Source: Cordia subcordata (Eukaryota > Streptophyta > Magnoliopsida > Boraginales > Cordiaceae). From it: a stretch of DNA of 64,000 bases. The notes beneath the pieces were generated by a model. That model saw only the letters and a list, made by a program, of their open reading frames with translations, was not told the origin of the DNA and searched no databases. The translations under genes and the position numbers were made by a program. Below, in pieces: positions 1 to 11,039 of this stretch. Numbering within the stretch: position 1 is the stretch's first letter; each line of letters opens with the position of its first letter. The DNA lies in assembly GCA_028554755.1 (NCBI GenBank), contig JAPTOF010000014.1:6820001-6884000 (forward strand). The letters run 5' to 3'.

Positions 1-16
1 GGCACATTGAAAATAA

Positions 17-249
17 GGATGCGTTGAGATTGGGTTTTTTTTTTCAAAAGTACTCTTTCAAATAGTTTTTGGAAAAATTTACTTTTTTGAGAAGTTAAAA
101 ATTCTGACTCCTAAAAAAAGTTGCAAATGAATTTTTTTTAAAATTTTGATTTTTTTTGAAAATCAAGCGGAATAGTTATTGCGAAAAGAATAATTTTTTT
201 CCTTAAAAAATTACCTTTTTTCTTAAAAAAGCCAATCCACCACAGGCCC
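17..249. mobile_element. Tourist-like MITE, copy 1 of the 230-bp family
   Basis: The 233-bp element is flanked by TAA on both sides (14-16 and 250-252), as in PIF/Harbinger-type MITEs. The right end reads CCAATCCACCACAGGCCC and the left end is a degraded inverted copy of it. The body (GAGAAGTTAAAAATTCTGAC near 94, then ATAGTTATTGCGAAAAG near 172) recurs at 37018-37215 and 45685-45914, so the three form one family. It has no coding capacity. Confidence 0.7.
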
Positions 250-781
250 TAATATTAGTAAGACAATATACTTCGTGAAAATATCAAGATAGAAATCCGA
301 ACTTAGAAATTTAATGGGTTTAATTTTTCTTTTTTTACCTAAATCATATACTAAATATATAGAATAATGCATGAGACTCCGAAACCAAACTCAATATTAT
401 AGAAAAATAATTGAAGAAATCAATTTACATATAAAAATGTATAATTAAGGGCCACTGAACCAACAAGGTTAATAGATTAATTAACCCAAAAAATTAAGGA
501 AAAAACTAAGGAATGTCCCAGGGCCTTTTGAACTTTAGGTTTTAACTGTTTCAGTTACTTTATATTTTTAAATTATTCATATGATTCATCATAATTATAT
601 TTATGAAATTTATTATTAATAATTTTATTTATAACATCATAATGTTATAAGTAGATTCTTTTCCTTGTATGCTCACCTCGTGAGTTAAACTAGCAACAAA
701 GTCCTAGTTTTTCTTAGACTCGTTTGAATTGACTTTTTTTTAATAAAAAGTTTTTTTCTTAAAAAAACACACTTTTAAGTA
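250..781. other. AT-rich intergenic stretch
   Basis: No gene is seen here. The right part (about 728-775) contains a T-tract/A-tract segment that is repeated imperfectly on the far side of the next element (about 1458-1495). The insertion there may therefore have split an older Tourist-like sequence. Confidence 0.4.
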
Positions 782-1444
782 GAGTAATGCTATATACCAC
801 CCTTTTTCCATTATCTTTTTATCACCCCCTTAGGTGACATTTTAGCTGGCATTATAACTAGATAATTTCTTTATTTTATTAATCTTTTTATTTTTTTCTC
901 TCCTTTTAATTTATTTTTCCCAATATATTTTGTTCTAACGAAATTAATTTTTCAATTAATCATTTCCTTATTCATTTTCAGTCTAAATTCGTTCAGCTAT
1001 CGTTAAACCCACAACAACCATTATCGAACCTGCTTTTTTTTTTTTTCCCATTTTCCAATTGCCAACTCGCCATCAATGTCTCTTTTAAATTAAAAAAGTG
1101 ACCCGAAAGAAATCAATACAGTTTTGTATGGAATTTACCTCCATTAAGCCACAAAAGGAAAGGTTTGTCATGAGGGTGTTTTATGGCTTCGAAAAACAAT
1201 AGAACAGTGCTCTTCCATGACTTTCATTCACGATTATGTACCCTGCATATTGCTTCATTTAGAGCGAAAACAAATAATGAAAGGATTGATTGATAAATTA
1301 ATTTGGTTAGAGCAAAATATATTGAAAAAATAAATTAGAAGGAGAAGAAAAATAAAAAAAAAATCTAGTTGTCATGCCAACTAGGATACTACATAACGAT
1401 GATAAAAAAGTAATAGGAAAAAAGAGTGATATATAACATTACCC
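782..1444. mobile_element. Non-autonomous element with long terminal inverted repeats
   Basis: The left end (782-826) and right end (1398-1444) are imperfect inverted repeats of about 45 bp. GAGTAATGCTATATACCACC at the left pairs with the reverse complement of the sequence around 1420-1444. The 663-bp body has no plausible ORF. No clean target duplication was found, so the superfamily is open; Mutator-like or a long-TIR MITE are both possible. The flanks share an imperfect direct repeat built on TTTAATAAAAAGTT. Confidence 0.6.
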
Positions 1445-1688
1445 ATAAAAGTTTACTTCCTTTAATAAAAAGTTCTTTTTTAAAAAAACACATTTTTTGA
1501 ATAAAAATTTAGATTATTTTTCAGGGAAAAAAAAGGAACAAAAGTGTTTGAAAGCTCAAGTTTGCAAAAGTCATAAATTTAAACTTGTGAGAAAGATATT
1601 CTTGAAATATTAAAAAATATTTAATTAAAAAAAAAAAAAAAACACCAAACCAGTCTTTTGTATATGCTCCTCAAAAGCAGTCTCCACA

Positions 1689-1697
1689 TATAAAAAA
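1689..1697 (+). promoter_or_regulatory. TATA box of the TMEM258-like gene
   Basis: TATAAAAAA lies 82 bp before the start codon. That would place transcription start near 1720 and leave a 5' leader of about 50 nt. The assignment rests on position and sequence only. Confidence 0.5.
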
Positions 1698-1770
1698 CGC
1701 TTCTGAAGCCAGTTTCGCTTATCAGTCTTCTGACAGTGCAAAAGGGAAGCCAAGCGCGAGAAGATCAGAA

Positions 1771-3743
1771 ATGGTAATCACATTCGTTTCTTTTTCACTA
1801 CGCTTTTTCTTTTAATTCTTTAATTCTTTTTTTTATATATGAATAGACACCTAATTTATCAATTCTTTTTTATTTTTGTGAAAAAAAATCATTTTTAGGC
1901 CCAATCTGTGAAGCCGATCTCGAGCCCGGTGCCGGAGGCGTGGTTCCCAACCCTAGCCGTTTTAATGCTTTCCTTCGGCCTCATCGTCACCGCTTTCTTC
2001 TTTATGTAAGCTTTTTATCGCATTTTTCCAATTATTGAGTTTTGTCTTTTTATATAATTGAGAATTTTATTAATTAGTATCTTATGTGTATAATATATGT
2101 TTAAAAGATTGCTTTTTGGATTGTAGTATATGTGTAGCTACACTGATGCAAACGTGATTGTTATGCCTCTCTGAGAATTTTTGTTTATGCTGGTGGAATC
2201 TAAGTTGAAATTGAGTACTTGGGTAATGGCTTAAAAAAGGGATAGATCGGTGCAGGGAGCTTCCGCTATGCGCGGTTGTGGAGAAGGATCCTTCCAAGTG
2301 GTTAGTGGCTTAAAGCCTAAAAGAAATTGGATGATGTGTGTTCTCGGGTAAAGAATGTGGAGAGTGAAGATTATGGGATATTTAAGGCATTTTTAGTTTT
2401 AGAAAGCTGATTTTTGGGAAAATTTAGAGTTTTGTATGGGTTAATTAAGTTGAAGCCTCCAATGTGGTTGAAGGTTTCTAATTTAGAGTTTTGTTAGGGT
2501 TAATTAAGTTAAAGCCTCCATTGTGGTTGAAGGTTTCTAATTGAGAGTTTTGTATGGGTTAATTAAGTTGAAGCCTCCAATGCGGTTACATGTTTTTAAA
2601 TTTATTCCCATTATTTTAAAATGTTCAAATTAATTCTAAATGTTTCAGAAATATGGTCGGGTTTAGTCCCTAAAGCATTTATAGTAGTTCTTAATGTTTC
2701 ATGTTTTACTAATTTTCTATTAAAATGACTAATTTGAATAAGTTTGTGAAATATTGAGGACTGTTATGAATGTTTTAAATTTGATCATCTCTTGTGAAAC
2801 ATGGAGAGCTAATGTAAATGTTTTGAAACAACAAGGACTAAACTTATGGCGTATTAGCCCTTTTGTATACTAGAACAGTCTTAATGTGGAGCTTTAGTAC
2901 GTGTTTTCCTTCTGAACTGATTCAAATTCTAGTATACTGAAACATTTGCCCAGTCATTCCACTGCAGTATCACATTTTTGACCCAAAAAAACTATCACAT
3001 TCAATTTTTGGAGACTGAAAGTGGAAAGTTCACCTTCATTTTGTGCTCTCAATGTCTCTGCTTCTGAGTCGATATTAGTCTGATTGGTGTGGCCCTAGTC
3101 TCGGGCATTTCTTTTTCTTTCTTTTCCTTCTTAGTTGCTTTTTCTCCATCAGCAGTAATGGAGCGGCTAATCTATTTCTAGGAAGCAACAGAAATAATGC
3201 TATTAATCCAGATTTGAGACACAGATTTATCAGGAAATATGTGAGAAGATGTTGTGCTCTTCACTATTAGATACTTGATTCAGTGATTATAACATACTTC
3301 TGAGTAAATAAAATTGGATTGTTGTTTCAAAATTTCCTTGGCTGCATTGAGCAGCAGCTTGTTATGAATATCATACAGCATATTATCTTTGTTCACACCG
3401 AAACATAAATTTAGCTGTTGGAAACATTTAAAGTTTTTAAGTCTCGGATCAATTATTCAGTTCTCTTGCATATGCCTAAGCATCTTTTAGTTCCTGAACT
3501 AGTAGTTGATTTATACACAGCTATGAAGCTACCTCCTCTAGGAAGAACCGCAGTATTGCAAAGGAGCTCACAACCGGAGCGGTGGCATCTGTCTTCTTGG
3601 TATGTCACTTGCGTCTATATCCCCGTCATCGGTTTGTTCTATTTCACCCTCTGAATTGATTCGTTGCTTATATTGAATTTCTCTGATTTTTACAGGGTTT
3701 TGGATCCTTGTTCTTGCTTCTTGCTTGTGGCGTTTATGTTTAG
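1771..3743 (+). CDS. TMEM258: TMEM258-type subunit of the ER oligosaccharyltransferase
   Basis: Exons are 1771-1773, 1899-2005, 3521-3599 and 3696-3743, all with GT-AG introns, giving 78 residues. Members of this family are about 79 residues long. They are small two-pass membrane subunits of the oligosaccharyltransferase complex, which transfers the N-glycan to nascent proteins in the endoplasmic reticulum. Visible here are the family's N-terminal SSPVPEAWFP (residues 9-18), a first membrane helix at about 17-37, a short polar loop YEATSSRKNRSIAKELTTG (38-56) and a second helix ending in GFGSLFLLLACGVYV (64-78). Exon 1 carries only the ATG, so the first intron starts directly after the start codon. 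The exon-2/3 junction splits the Ile codon (AT|C). Intron 2 is long (1515 bp) and holds a 59-bp tandem repeat. No break is seen, so the gene looks functional. Confidence 0.93.
2427..2588. repeat. 59-bp tandem repeat in intron 2 of the TMEM258-like gene
   Basis: Units start at 2427, 2486 and 2545, each beginning GAGTTTTGT. Each continues through a shared core GGGTTAATTAAGTT and GAAGCCTCCA-type segment. There are about 2.7 copies with a few substitutions. It lies wholly inside the intron. Confidence 0.8.
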
Positions 3744-4410
3744 CTTCTTCTACTGGAGATTCCATAATGTGGACAAATTTTACTCGAATTACTAATTTTC
3801 AACTATTTGAGTGACCTTGTTTTGGTTACAATTTTGATAACATTATAACTTTTGCGACCATGTTGGTCGGTGTGGTACCATCGGTAAAATATGATAAAAG
3901 TTGTTGCGGATATAGGAATAACATTTTTCTCAATCATGAAACCCACAAAATTCAATTTTGAGTCTTTCCTTGTGCGTTTGAAATGACTCCCGTACTTGCG
4001 AAGTTGAATATCATTAAGTACTAATTTGAACATCTGAGAATAAAGGGGATTAATTTAAAAAATCGCGACAACATTAGGGACTTTCGTATAATTAACCAGC
4101 TTCTTAACAGCTTAAGCAAGACAGCAGGCACTGAGGTTTGTTCAAAGCCTGAAATTTCAGCTTGAATGAGATGCTGTTATAATGGAATTGGAAAGAGTAT
4201 TGCCTTTGGTGGCTTTGCCTTTGTAACTCTGTAATTGCAGCAGAGTGAGCCAGAGCTAGGATCAAAGCTATTATTTGAAGAAGCATCAACATTTCCTTTG
4301 ATTACTTCAATGGCAGGTTTCTTGTGTATATTATAGAGTCAAGAAATGTAGGTTTTCTTTTAGAAAAAGAAAAAAATCTTTCCTTGTAAGGTGATGCAGA
4401 TAAAGTTTTG
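3744..4410. other. Downstream region of the TMEM258-like gene
   Basis: Presumably this contains the 3' UTR in its first few hundred bases. No conserved coding sequence was recognised, and short ORFs here lack any familiar motif. Confidence 0.35.
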
Positions 4411-4770
4411 GATTAATGACTCATCTTTAATCGTTTGATAATTAAGTCCTTTATATTTAAAGCATGACAAAGATATCATTTATCTTTGTAAATTATTTGT
4501 TAAAGATCTATAAAAAATTAACAATGTGGACACATGATGCATGCCAGGAATAATGATTTGGGACACTTGGGTGAGTTTAAAATGGATAGAATTGTATGTG
4601 TCAATTTTTTTGACGTGTTTAAATTGTTAAATTTTTTTTATGTCTTTTATTTTGAGGACTTATAGTATCAAATTGTAAAGATAAAAGATTGATTTATTGT
4701 ACTTTAAAAATAAAAGACTTGAATGTTAAAAAAGTCAAAGATGAAGGACTAAATGTAACATTAACCTTAA
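4411..4770. mobile_element. MITE-like element with long degenerate inverted ends
   Basis: The left end (GGATTAATGACTCATC and on to TTTATATTTAAAG near 4465) resembles the reverse complement of the right end (4700-4770, around AGATGAAGGACTAAATG). The inverted ends are about 60 bp and diverged. No target duplication could be fixed. A similar arrangement is seen at 15985-16350. Confidence 0.4.
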
Positions 4771-6531
4771 GTTTCTCGAAAAGAATGGTATAGTATAATA
4801 GTCAATTAAGGCAAACCAAGATATAGAAAGAAAGCAAAAACTTTTAGGTCATTTGGTTTATATTTTCTAACATATTTATTCCGTCTCACAATATCAGTCG
4901 TTTTAGAGAGTTTTTTTTTTTTTCAAAATATCTCTCACTTTGAGAAGTTCAATGAAATAATAATTTTTTTTTTCAAAATTACCCTTATTTTATTCTCAAC
5001 TAAATCTCATTAATATCAAATAAGACAAAAAAAGAGAAAAGATATTTTTGTCAAGTTAATGCAAATTTATCCAAAAAAGGGGCTATTAATTAGCTTAATT
5101 GGTATGGGTGTAAAAACCTTAAACCACTGATAAAATGAGACGCAGAGAGTATTTGTTAGGGACTGAATCTCGTACCTTCAACTAAGCCACATCAACTTTT
5201 AAAGCTCCATTTTAACAAGGTGTTTGGCTCAATTTGTAAAAGTTGTTCAAACTAACTTATAAGTCAAAAAATTATTTTTTCTGGCATGTTTGGTTAATTT
5301 TCTTATAAGTCAGTTTTATGTGTTTATAAGTAAAAGATAAGTGAGTTCCTTTAGCGTTTTTCCTAGGAGTTTATAGACGCTAGTTGTTTGAAAAGAGAAA
5401 AAAAGACTTTTTTATCTTTCAAAGTTTTAGATAGTTGTATAACACTAATTTACGAAAGGTTTTTTTAGCCATTTTGATTAATTTTTACTTATAAACATTT
5501 ATTTATCAATCATATTTGTAACTCATAAGTACATGTCATTATTCTTCTGCTTATTTATTACTTGTTTATAAGCACAAAAAAAGCTCTTCTAAGCAGTGGC
5601 ATATAAACTCATTAAGGTAGGTAAAGCCATAAGGATCGACTTTCTTTTAAGAAGAAATATTATTTTTCTTGAAAAAGTATATTCTTTTTTATAATTACTA
5701 CTTGGCTTGGTTTACCGAAAAGCTGAAGTTTAAGAAAAAAAACTTAAATATAGATTTTACTAAAAGTCAAAATTTTAGTTTCTCAAAAAAAAATTTTTTT
5801 TCCCTAAAAGAAATTGTTTAAAAAATTCTTTTAAAAAAAGTCAACCCAAACGAATTCTAGAGGTTGTCAATGGGAAATAAAAAGTCTATCCTGTAATCAC
5901 AAGTCCTTCAAAGCAGGAGAACTCTTTCAATCAAAGCAGTCGTTTGGAAAATTTCTCGAAGTCATACCCTATGCATAAATTTCAGGAGAATAGACTGATA
6001 TCTTTTTGTGCACAAAGTCTTCAGTTTTGTACTTGTTGAAGAATTTGTACAATGGTAAAATAGTTGAGTAATTATGTAATTTGCGTGTTTATTGATGATT
6101 TATTTTTTCACCCTTCACCCTTAATCTAGTTTCTTGCTTTTTATGGAATTTAAAACCAAGTCATTATTTAAATTTGAGAGAAACATTATCAATCACTTGA
6201 ATTATTTTAAAAACCAAACAATAATCTTAATCTTGTAATCACATAGCATTAACGTACAAGACACAATGAATCGAATAAAATAGAGTGCTTTCTCTTTGAT
6301 TATGTAGACTTCATATGTAGAGATGTATGGTTCGAGAAAAGCTCCCTATTTTTATGCCAAAAACAACCAAGATATTTATAAGATGCAACGATTTTTTGAC
6401 AAGAAAAATGACCATTTAATATTTCGAATTTATTCTAAATAATGAAATTTATTACTGAAATAACACGCGTCTATCTGGCAACACATTTATTTCTGATATT
6501 AAAAAAGGAAAAAAAAAAAAAGGAACTTCAT
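4771..6531. other. AT-rich intergenic stretch with weak repeat remnants
   Basis: No gene is recognised. At 5091-5170 a tRNA-like pair (TTAGCTTAATTGGTA, then GGGACTGAATCTC) hints at a SINE head, but the B box is poor. At 5600-5860 there is a degraded Tourist-type segment ending AAAGTCAACCCAAACG. The rest is homopolymer-rich. Confidence 0.35.
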
Positions 6532-6772
6532 CCTCCGCTTGTTTCACAGATAATAAATTGTTTCAAAAAATAATTTTTATGAAAAAATTTATATTAGAGA
6601 ATGCTTTTTTAAGAAAATATTTTCTATTGTTTGATTGTCACGATAAAAAATAATTAAAAAAAATTTTTTAATGACATCGAAAAATATATTTATGTACGTT
6701 GGTGGGAGTAGGGCAGGACTAGGGCCAGGGGGTGGGTGCATTAACGTTTTCCTTCCAAGAGAATCAACCTTT

Positions 6773-7165
6773 TGTTATAAAATAACTTGAATATTATATG
6801 GTATACAATAATTTGAATATACTCACAATATAATATCACTCTTGAATATAATCTCTTTCTAATACAATATCACTCTTGCTTCTTTCTAATTTTCTCTACT
6901 ACTACTCCTTCTCTACTTCTTCTCCTTTTCTTACCTCTCTCAATTGCTCCCAAGACTTGGTATTTATAGGCAAAGATGGGAGACAAATAATTAATGCAAA
7001 GCTTAATCTTCTTCATCACATTAAATGCCATGCATGAATTTTCTTTCCTAGCTTACATGTAGCTTCATATTATTTTCAAATATTGCATGCTATGTCAAGA
7101 TTTACTACTTGACTTTTGTTCCAAAGAAATCTCTCTTCCTTTTGATGATTGTCCATTTCACAACA
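6773..7165 (-). repeat. 3' LTR of copia A
   Basis: This is the downstream LTR in element orientation. It starts TG and ends CA, and matches 12683-13075 except at about four sites. Confidence 0.95.
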
Positions 7166-7174
7166 CTTCCCCTT
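7166..7174 (-). promoter_or_regulatory. Polypurine tract of copia A
   Basis: The minus strand reads AAGGGGAAG directly before the 3' LTR. This is the expected site for plus-strand DNA priming. Confidence 0.8.
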
Positions 7175-7383
7175 GGACATTCATCATAAGGATATGCCTC
7201 GTTAAAACCTTACTAGGAAAAATCTAACGGGAAAAAACCTAGTGAAGGAAAAAGAGTAAAATATCCTTGTTATACGCCTCATGCTGCCTCATTAAAAACC
7301 TTGCCAAGAAAACCCAGTGGGACAAAACCTAGGCTAAGGGAAAAAGAGTACAGCGCGTATAATTCTCCCCCTCATGAAGGCAA
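7175..7383 (-). other. 3' untranslated part of copia A
   Basis: A non-coding stretch between RNase H and the polypurine tract. It contains two imperfect copies of a motif around TTAAAACCTTACTAGG (near 7201) and TTAAAAACCTTGCC (near 7294). Each is followed by a GGGA.AAAACCTAG segment and GGAAAAAGAGTA, giving a period of about 90 bp. Confidence 0.6.
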
Positions 7384-7967
7384 TCATGAGCAATCTCTGA
7401 GTTGTCGCATGCCGATCTTGTGTACCAATTTCTCCAATGTTGTTGCAGGTAACGCTTTTGTAAACAAGTCTGCTAAATTCTCACTTGAGCGAATTTGACA
7501 AACATCGATCTCACCTTTCTTTTGGAGTTCATGTGTAAAGAAGAACTTTGGTGAGATATGCTTAGTTCTGTCACCTTTAATGTAGTCTCCTTTAACTTGA
7601 GCAATGCATGCAGTATTATCTTCATATAGTATAGTAGGTCTTCCTTTGTTAGCTGAAATGTTGCATTCTCCTTCAATATGTTGAGTTAAAGACCTTAACC
7701 ATACACATTCTCGGCTCGCTTTATGTAGTGCAAGTATTTCAGCATGATTTGAGGAAGTGGCAGCAATAGTTTGTTTCGTTGAGCGCTGAAATAGTGTACC
7801 ACCATATGTGTAGAGATATCCAGGTTGGGATCGTCCTTTATGTGGGTCGAGATAAATACCCAAAGATCTGCATACCCTATTAATGCAGGATGTGTATGCC
7901 TTGAATACAATAAGCCCATATCAATTGTTCCACGAAGGTAACGAAGTACATGTTTAATACCGCCCAA
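7384..7967 (-). pseudogene. RNase H and end of pol, copia A (frameshifted)
   Basis: Two overlapping frames carry the RNase H part. One (to 7695) has HVLRYLRGTIDMGLLYS. The other (7863-7384) has the typical AEILALHKASRECVWLRSL, LYEDNTACI and the terminal LADLFTKALP motif. A frameshift near 7860 separates them. The domain degrades the RNA of RNA/DNA hybrids during reverse transcription. Confidence 0.85.
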
Positions 7968-7988
7968 TGTCTTCGTGTTGGTGCAAGA

Positions 7989-8273
7989 CTAAATCTTGCT
8001 ATGATTTACAGAAAATGCAATATCTGGACGTGTATTGTTAGCAAGATACATCAAAGCACTAATTGCACTAAGATACGGTACTTCAGGGCCAAGTATTTCT
8101 TCATTATCTTCTCGAAGACGAAAAGGGTCCTTTTTGATATCAAGAGATCGAACAACCATTGGGGTACTCAATGGGTGAGATTTGTCCATATTAAATCTCT
8201 TCAAGACTTTTTGATAAGTCTTTTGGTAGACTAAAATTCCACTTGACAAATGCTCAATCAGAGGCCGAGACAA
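7989..8273 (-). pseudogene. RT-RNase H connection, copia A
   Basis: This frame carries the conserved copia connection (LSTPMVVRSLDIKKDPF, then YLSAISALMYLANNTRPDI). It is shifted relative to the reverse transcriptase frame before it and stops at 7989 just before the RNase H part. Confidence 0.8.
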
Positions 8274-8941
8274 AATTTAGTTTTGCCTAGATCTTTCATC
8301 TCAAATTCTTTACATAAATATGCAATTGCTTCTTTAAGCTCTTCAATAGTCCCTATGATGTTTAAATCATCAACATATACAGCAATAATAACAAACCCTT
8401 TTCCTGATCTCTTGATAAAAACACATGGGCTTATGGGACTATTAACATATCCTTCCTTTAGGAGGTATGTACTTAGACGATTGTACCACATTCGTCCAGA
8501 TTGTTTCAATCCATATAAGGATCTTTGCAATTTAATAGAGTACATCTCCCGAGGTTTTTATCTATATGCTTCAGGCATATTTAGTCCTTCAGGGACTTTC
8601 ATATGAATATCACTATCAAGTGACCCATACAAATATGCTGTCACTACATCCATGAGGTGCATATGAAGTCCCTCACAAATTGCTAGGCTGATTAAATATC
8701 TGAATGTGAATGCATCCACCATAGGAGAATATGTCTTCTCATAATCAATTCAAGGCCTTTGTGAAAAACCTTGTGCTACAAGTCGTGCTTTATATCTTAC
8801 AATTTCATTGTTTTCATTTCGTTTTCGCACGAATACCCACTTGTAGCCTACAGGCCTTACATTTTGAGGCGTTTGGACGACAGGTCCAAAAACTTTACGC
8901 TTTGTAAGAGAATTTAATTCAGCCTCAATTGCGTCTTCCAC
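8258..8941 (-). pseudogene. Reverse transcriptase core, copia A
   Basis: One frame with in-frame stops at about 8750 and 8557. Visible are GYKWVFVRKRNE and RYKARLVAQGFSQRP at the N-terminal side, then SLYGLKQSGRMWYNRL and the catalytic AVYVDDLNIIG. The catalytic YVDD is intact although the frame is not, which fits recent loss of coding rather than ancient decay. Confidence 0.9.
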
Positions 8942-9066
8942 TTAGGCCAATCATTTCTATGTCGACGTTCTTGGACGGACTTTGGTTCATAATCCTCGCT
9001 TTCTATCATCAATTTAGTAGCTATTGCATATGAAAATTTTTCATCAATAACAACTTCATTTCGGTT

Positions 9067-9591
9067 TCATCTTTTTCCTGTAGAGATATAATTAATCGAG
9101 ATCTCTTCATTTTCAATATTGTCGCTATTTTTGTCACACTCAGGTACCTGATTCTCTACTGGTGTTGCCTTTCCAGTAGTTTTTGCGACATCTACCGGAT
9201 CATTAAGAACCTCGAAAATGCCAACTTGCTTATTCAGCTCCCTCCTTTTTCGAGGATTTTTATCTTTGGAGCCAATTGGTCTACCACGTTTTTGACGTGC
9301 CGTAGACTTATTTGCTAGAGTATTAGATTGCTGTTCTGAAATATCAATTCTAGCGGGAGCATTTCGAGCTGGAACATGTGACTTAGTCACTCTCTTTGTA
9401 TCAATGAATGCATCAGGCAATTTATGAGCAATCCTTTGTAAATGAATAATTTTCTGAACTTCTTGTTCAGATATATTTGTGCGAGGATCAAAATGAGCCA
9501 TAGATGATGCATTCCATGTAATTTCTTGCTTTTCCAGCTTTTGTTTTTCTCCCCTAATACTAGAATCTTTTTCACAACTGGCAATCAGCAA
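9067..9591 (-). pseudogene. Integrase-RT linker of pol, copia A
   Basis: A 174-residue frame between integrase and RT. It carries EVQKIIHLQRIAHKLPDAF and the basic stretch KRGRPIGSKDKNPRKRR, which looks like a nuclear-localisation or DNA-contact tail. It ends at a TGA where the family normally has Trp, and is out of frame with the integrase upstream (shift near 9580) and the RT downstream (shift near 8943). Confidence 0.75.
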
Positions 9592-10297
9592 AACGTGCTG
9601 TAAAAAGATCTCCAGTTAAGGGTTCAAGATATTTAATGATTGATGGAGATTCAAAACCAACATATATTCCCAGCCTTCTTTGTGGTCCCATTTTTGTGTG
9701 TTGTGGTGGAGTAATTGGAATATATACTGCACAACCAAATATTTTTAAATGGGATATATTTGATTCTTGACCAGAAACCAATTGTAAAGGAGAATATTTA
9801 TGATAAGCTGTTGGTCTTATCCGAACCAGTGCTGCAGCATGCAATATGGCATGTCCCCAAGCAGAACTAGGCAACTTAGTTCTCATAAGTAGTGGTCTAG
9901 CGATTAGCTGTAGACATTTAATAAAAGATTCTACTAAACCATTTTGAGTATGTGTATGAGCCACAGGATGCTCAACTATAATCCCAATTGATGTACAATA
10001 ATTATTAAAAGATTGGGATGTAAATTCTCCTGCATTATCAAGACGAATTTTCTTAATCGTATAATCAGAAAATTGTGCACGTAGGCAGATTATTTGTGCA
10101 AGGAGTCTTGCAAATGCCACATTTCGAGTGGATAATAAGGAGACATGTGACCAACGTGTAGAGGCATCTATTAATACCATAAAGTATCGAAATGGTCCAC
10201 ATGCTGAAAAAATAGGCCCACATATGTCTCCTTGAATTCGTTCTAGGAATGCAGGATTTTCAACATCAATTTTAGTTGGGGATGGCCTTATAATCAA
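9572..10297 (-). pseudogene. Integrase core, copia A
   Basis: The integrase catalytic fold is readable. The first Asp region is GDICGPIFSACGPFRYF, the second is IRLDNAGEFTS, and the Glu is in HTQNGLVESF, so a D-D-E set is present. The same frame continues upstream, past one stop, into the Cys pair FLCAACAQGK. It inserts cDNA into the host genome. The frame is lost after FADCQ. Confidence 0.9.
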
Positions 10298-10369
10298 TTT
10301 CCCTTGAGCACAAGCAGCACATAAAAATTCATTTGATGAGAGTAATTTTTGACTCTTTAATGAGTGCCC

Positions 10370-10891
10370 TTATGAATTTTCAATAATTCGTCTCATCATT
10401 ATTGCGCCTGGATGTCCAAGGCGATCATGCCAAAGAATAAAACTCTTTGGATCAATTATCTTCTGGTTTATCACAGCATGCGATTCCACAGGATTGATAT
10501 AAGTACAATATAATCCAGAAGATAACGCTGACAATTTTTCTAATATAAGCTTTTTGCCATATATAAGCGATGTGATATAGAGATATTCTTTATTGCCTTC
10601 CGTCATGGTTTCAATATGATAACCATTTTCTCTTATATCTTTGAAACTAAGTAGATTCCTTTGTGATCTACTTGAGTATAAAGCATCGCTTATTATCATC
10701 TTTGTTCCTTTAGAAAACAAAACACAAGCTCTACCAGAGCCTTCAATTAATTTTGCAGAACCAGCTATTGTATTGACATTTGCATCAGCTAATTTCAGCA
10801 AGGAGAAATACTTTTTATTCTTGAGAATAGTATGTGTTGAAGCACAATCAGCCAAACATATTTCTCCATCATTGATATGATGCAAATCCAT
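10370..10891 (-). pseudogene. Protease and integrase zinc-binding N-terminus, copia A
   Basis: It begins MDLHHINDGEICLADCAST. ADCASTHTIL stands at the aspartic-protease active site, with Cys-Ala in place of the usual Ser/Thr-Gly. It ends with the integrase His pair in LWHDRLGHPGAIMMRRI. A single TAA at 10370-10372 separates it from the in-frame Cys pair and integrase core. Confidence 0.85.
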
Positions 10892-11039
10892 GTTTCTTCA
10901 CAATAAAAATAAAGGAGATGGAAAAATATTAGCAAAAATATGACACTCATGTTATAAAAGATAGATATTACATTCAACATAAAATTAAGCATTAAAATGA
11001 CAGACAATCTGACATAAACATTCTATTTTTACATAAAGA

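Noticed and set aside
3170..3240. Alternative exon of the TMEM258-like gene beginning after TTTCTAG (GAAGCAACAG)
   Set aside because: It mimics the YEAT codons, but the continuation does not fit the family; the exon at 3521 restores the full conserved sequence.
5091..5170. tRNA gene or intact SINE
   Set aside because: A-box-like sequence present, but the B box is poor, the spacing is long and no stem pairing is seen.
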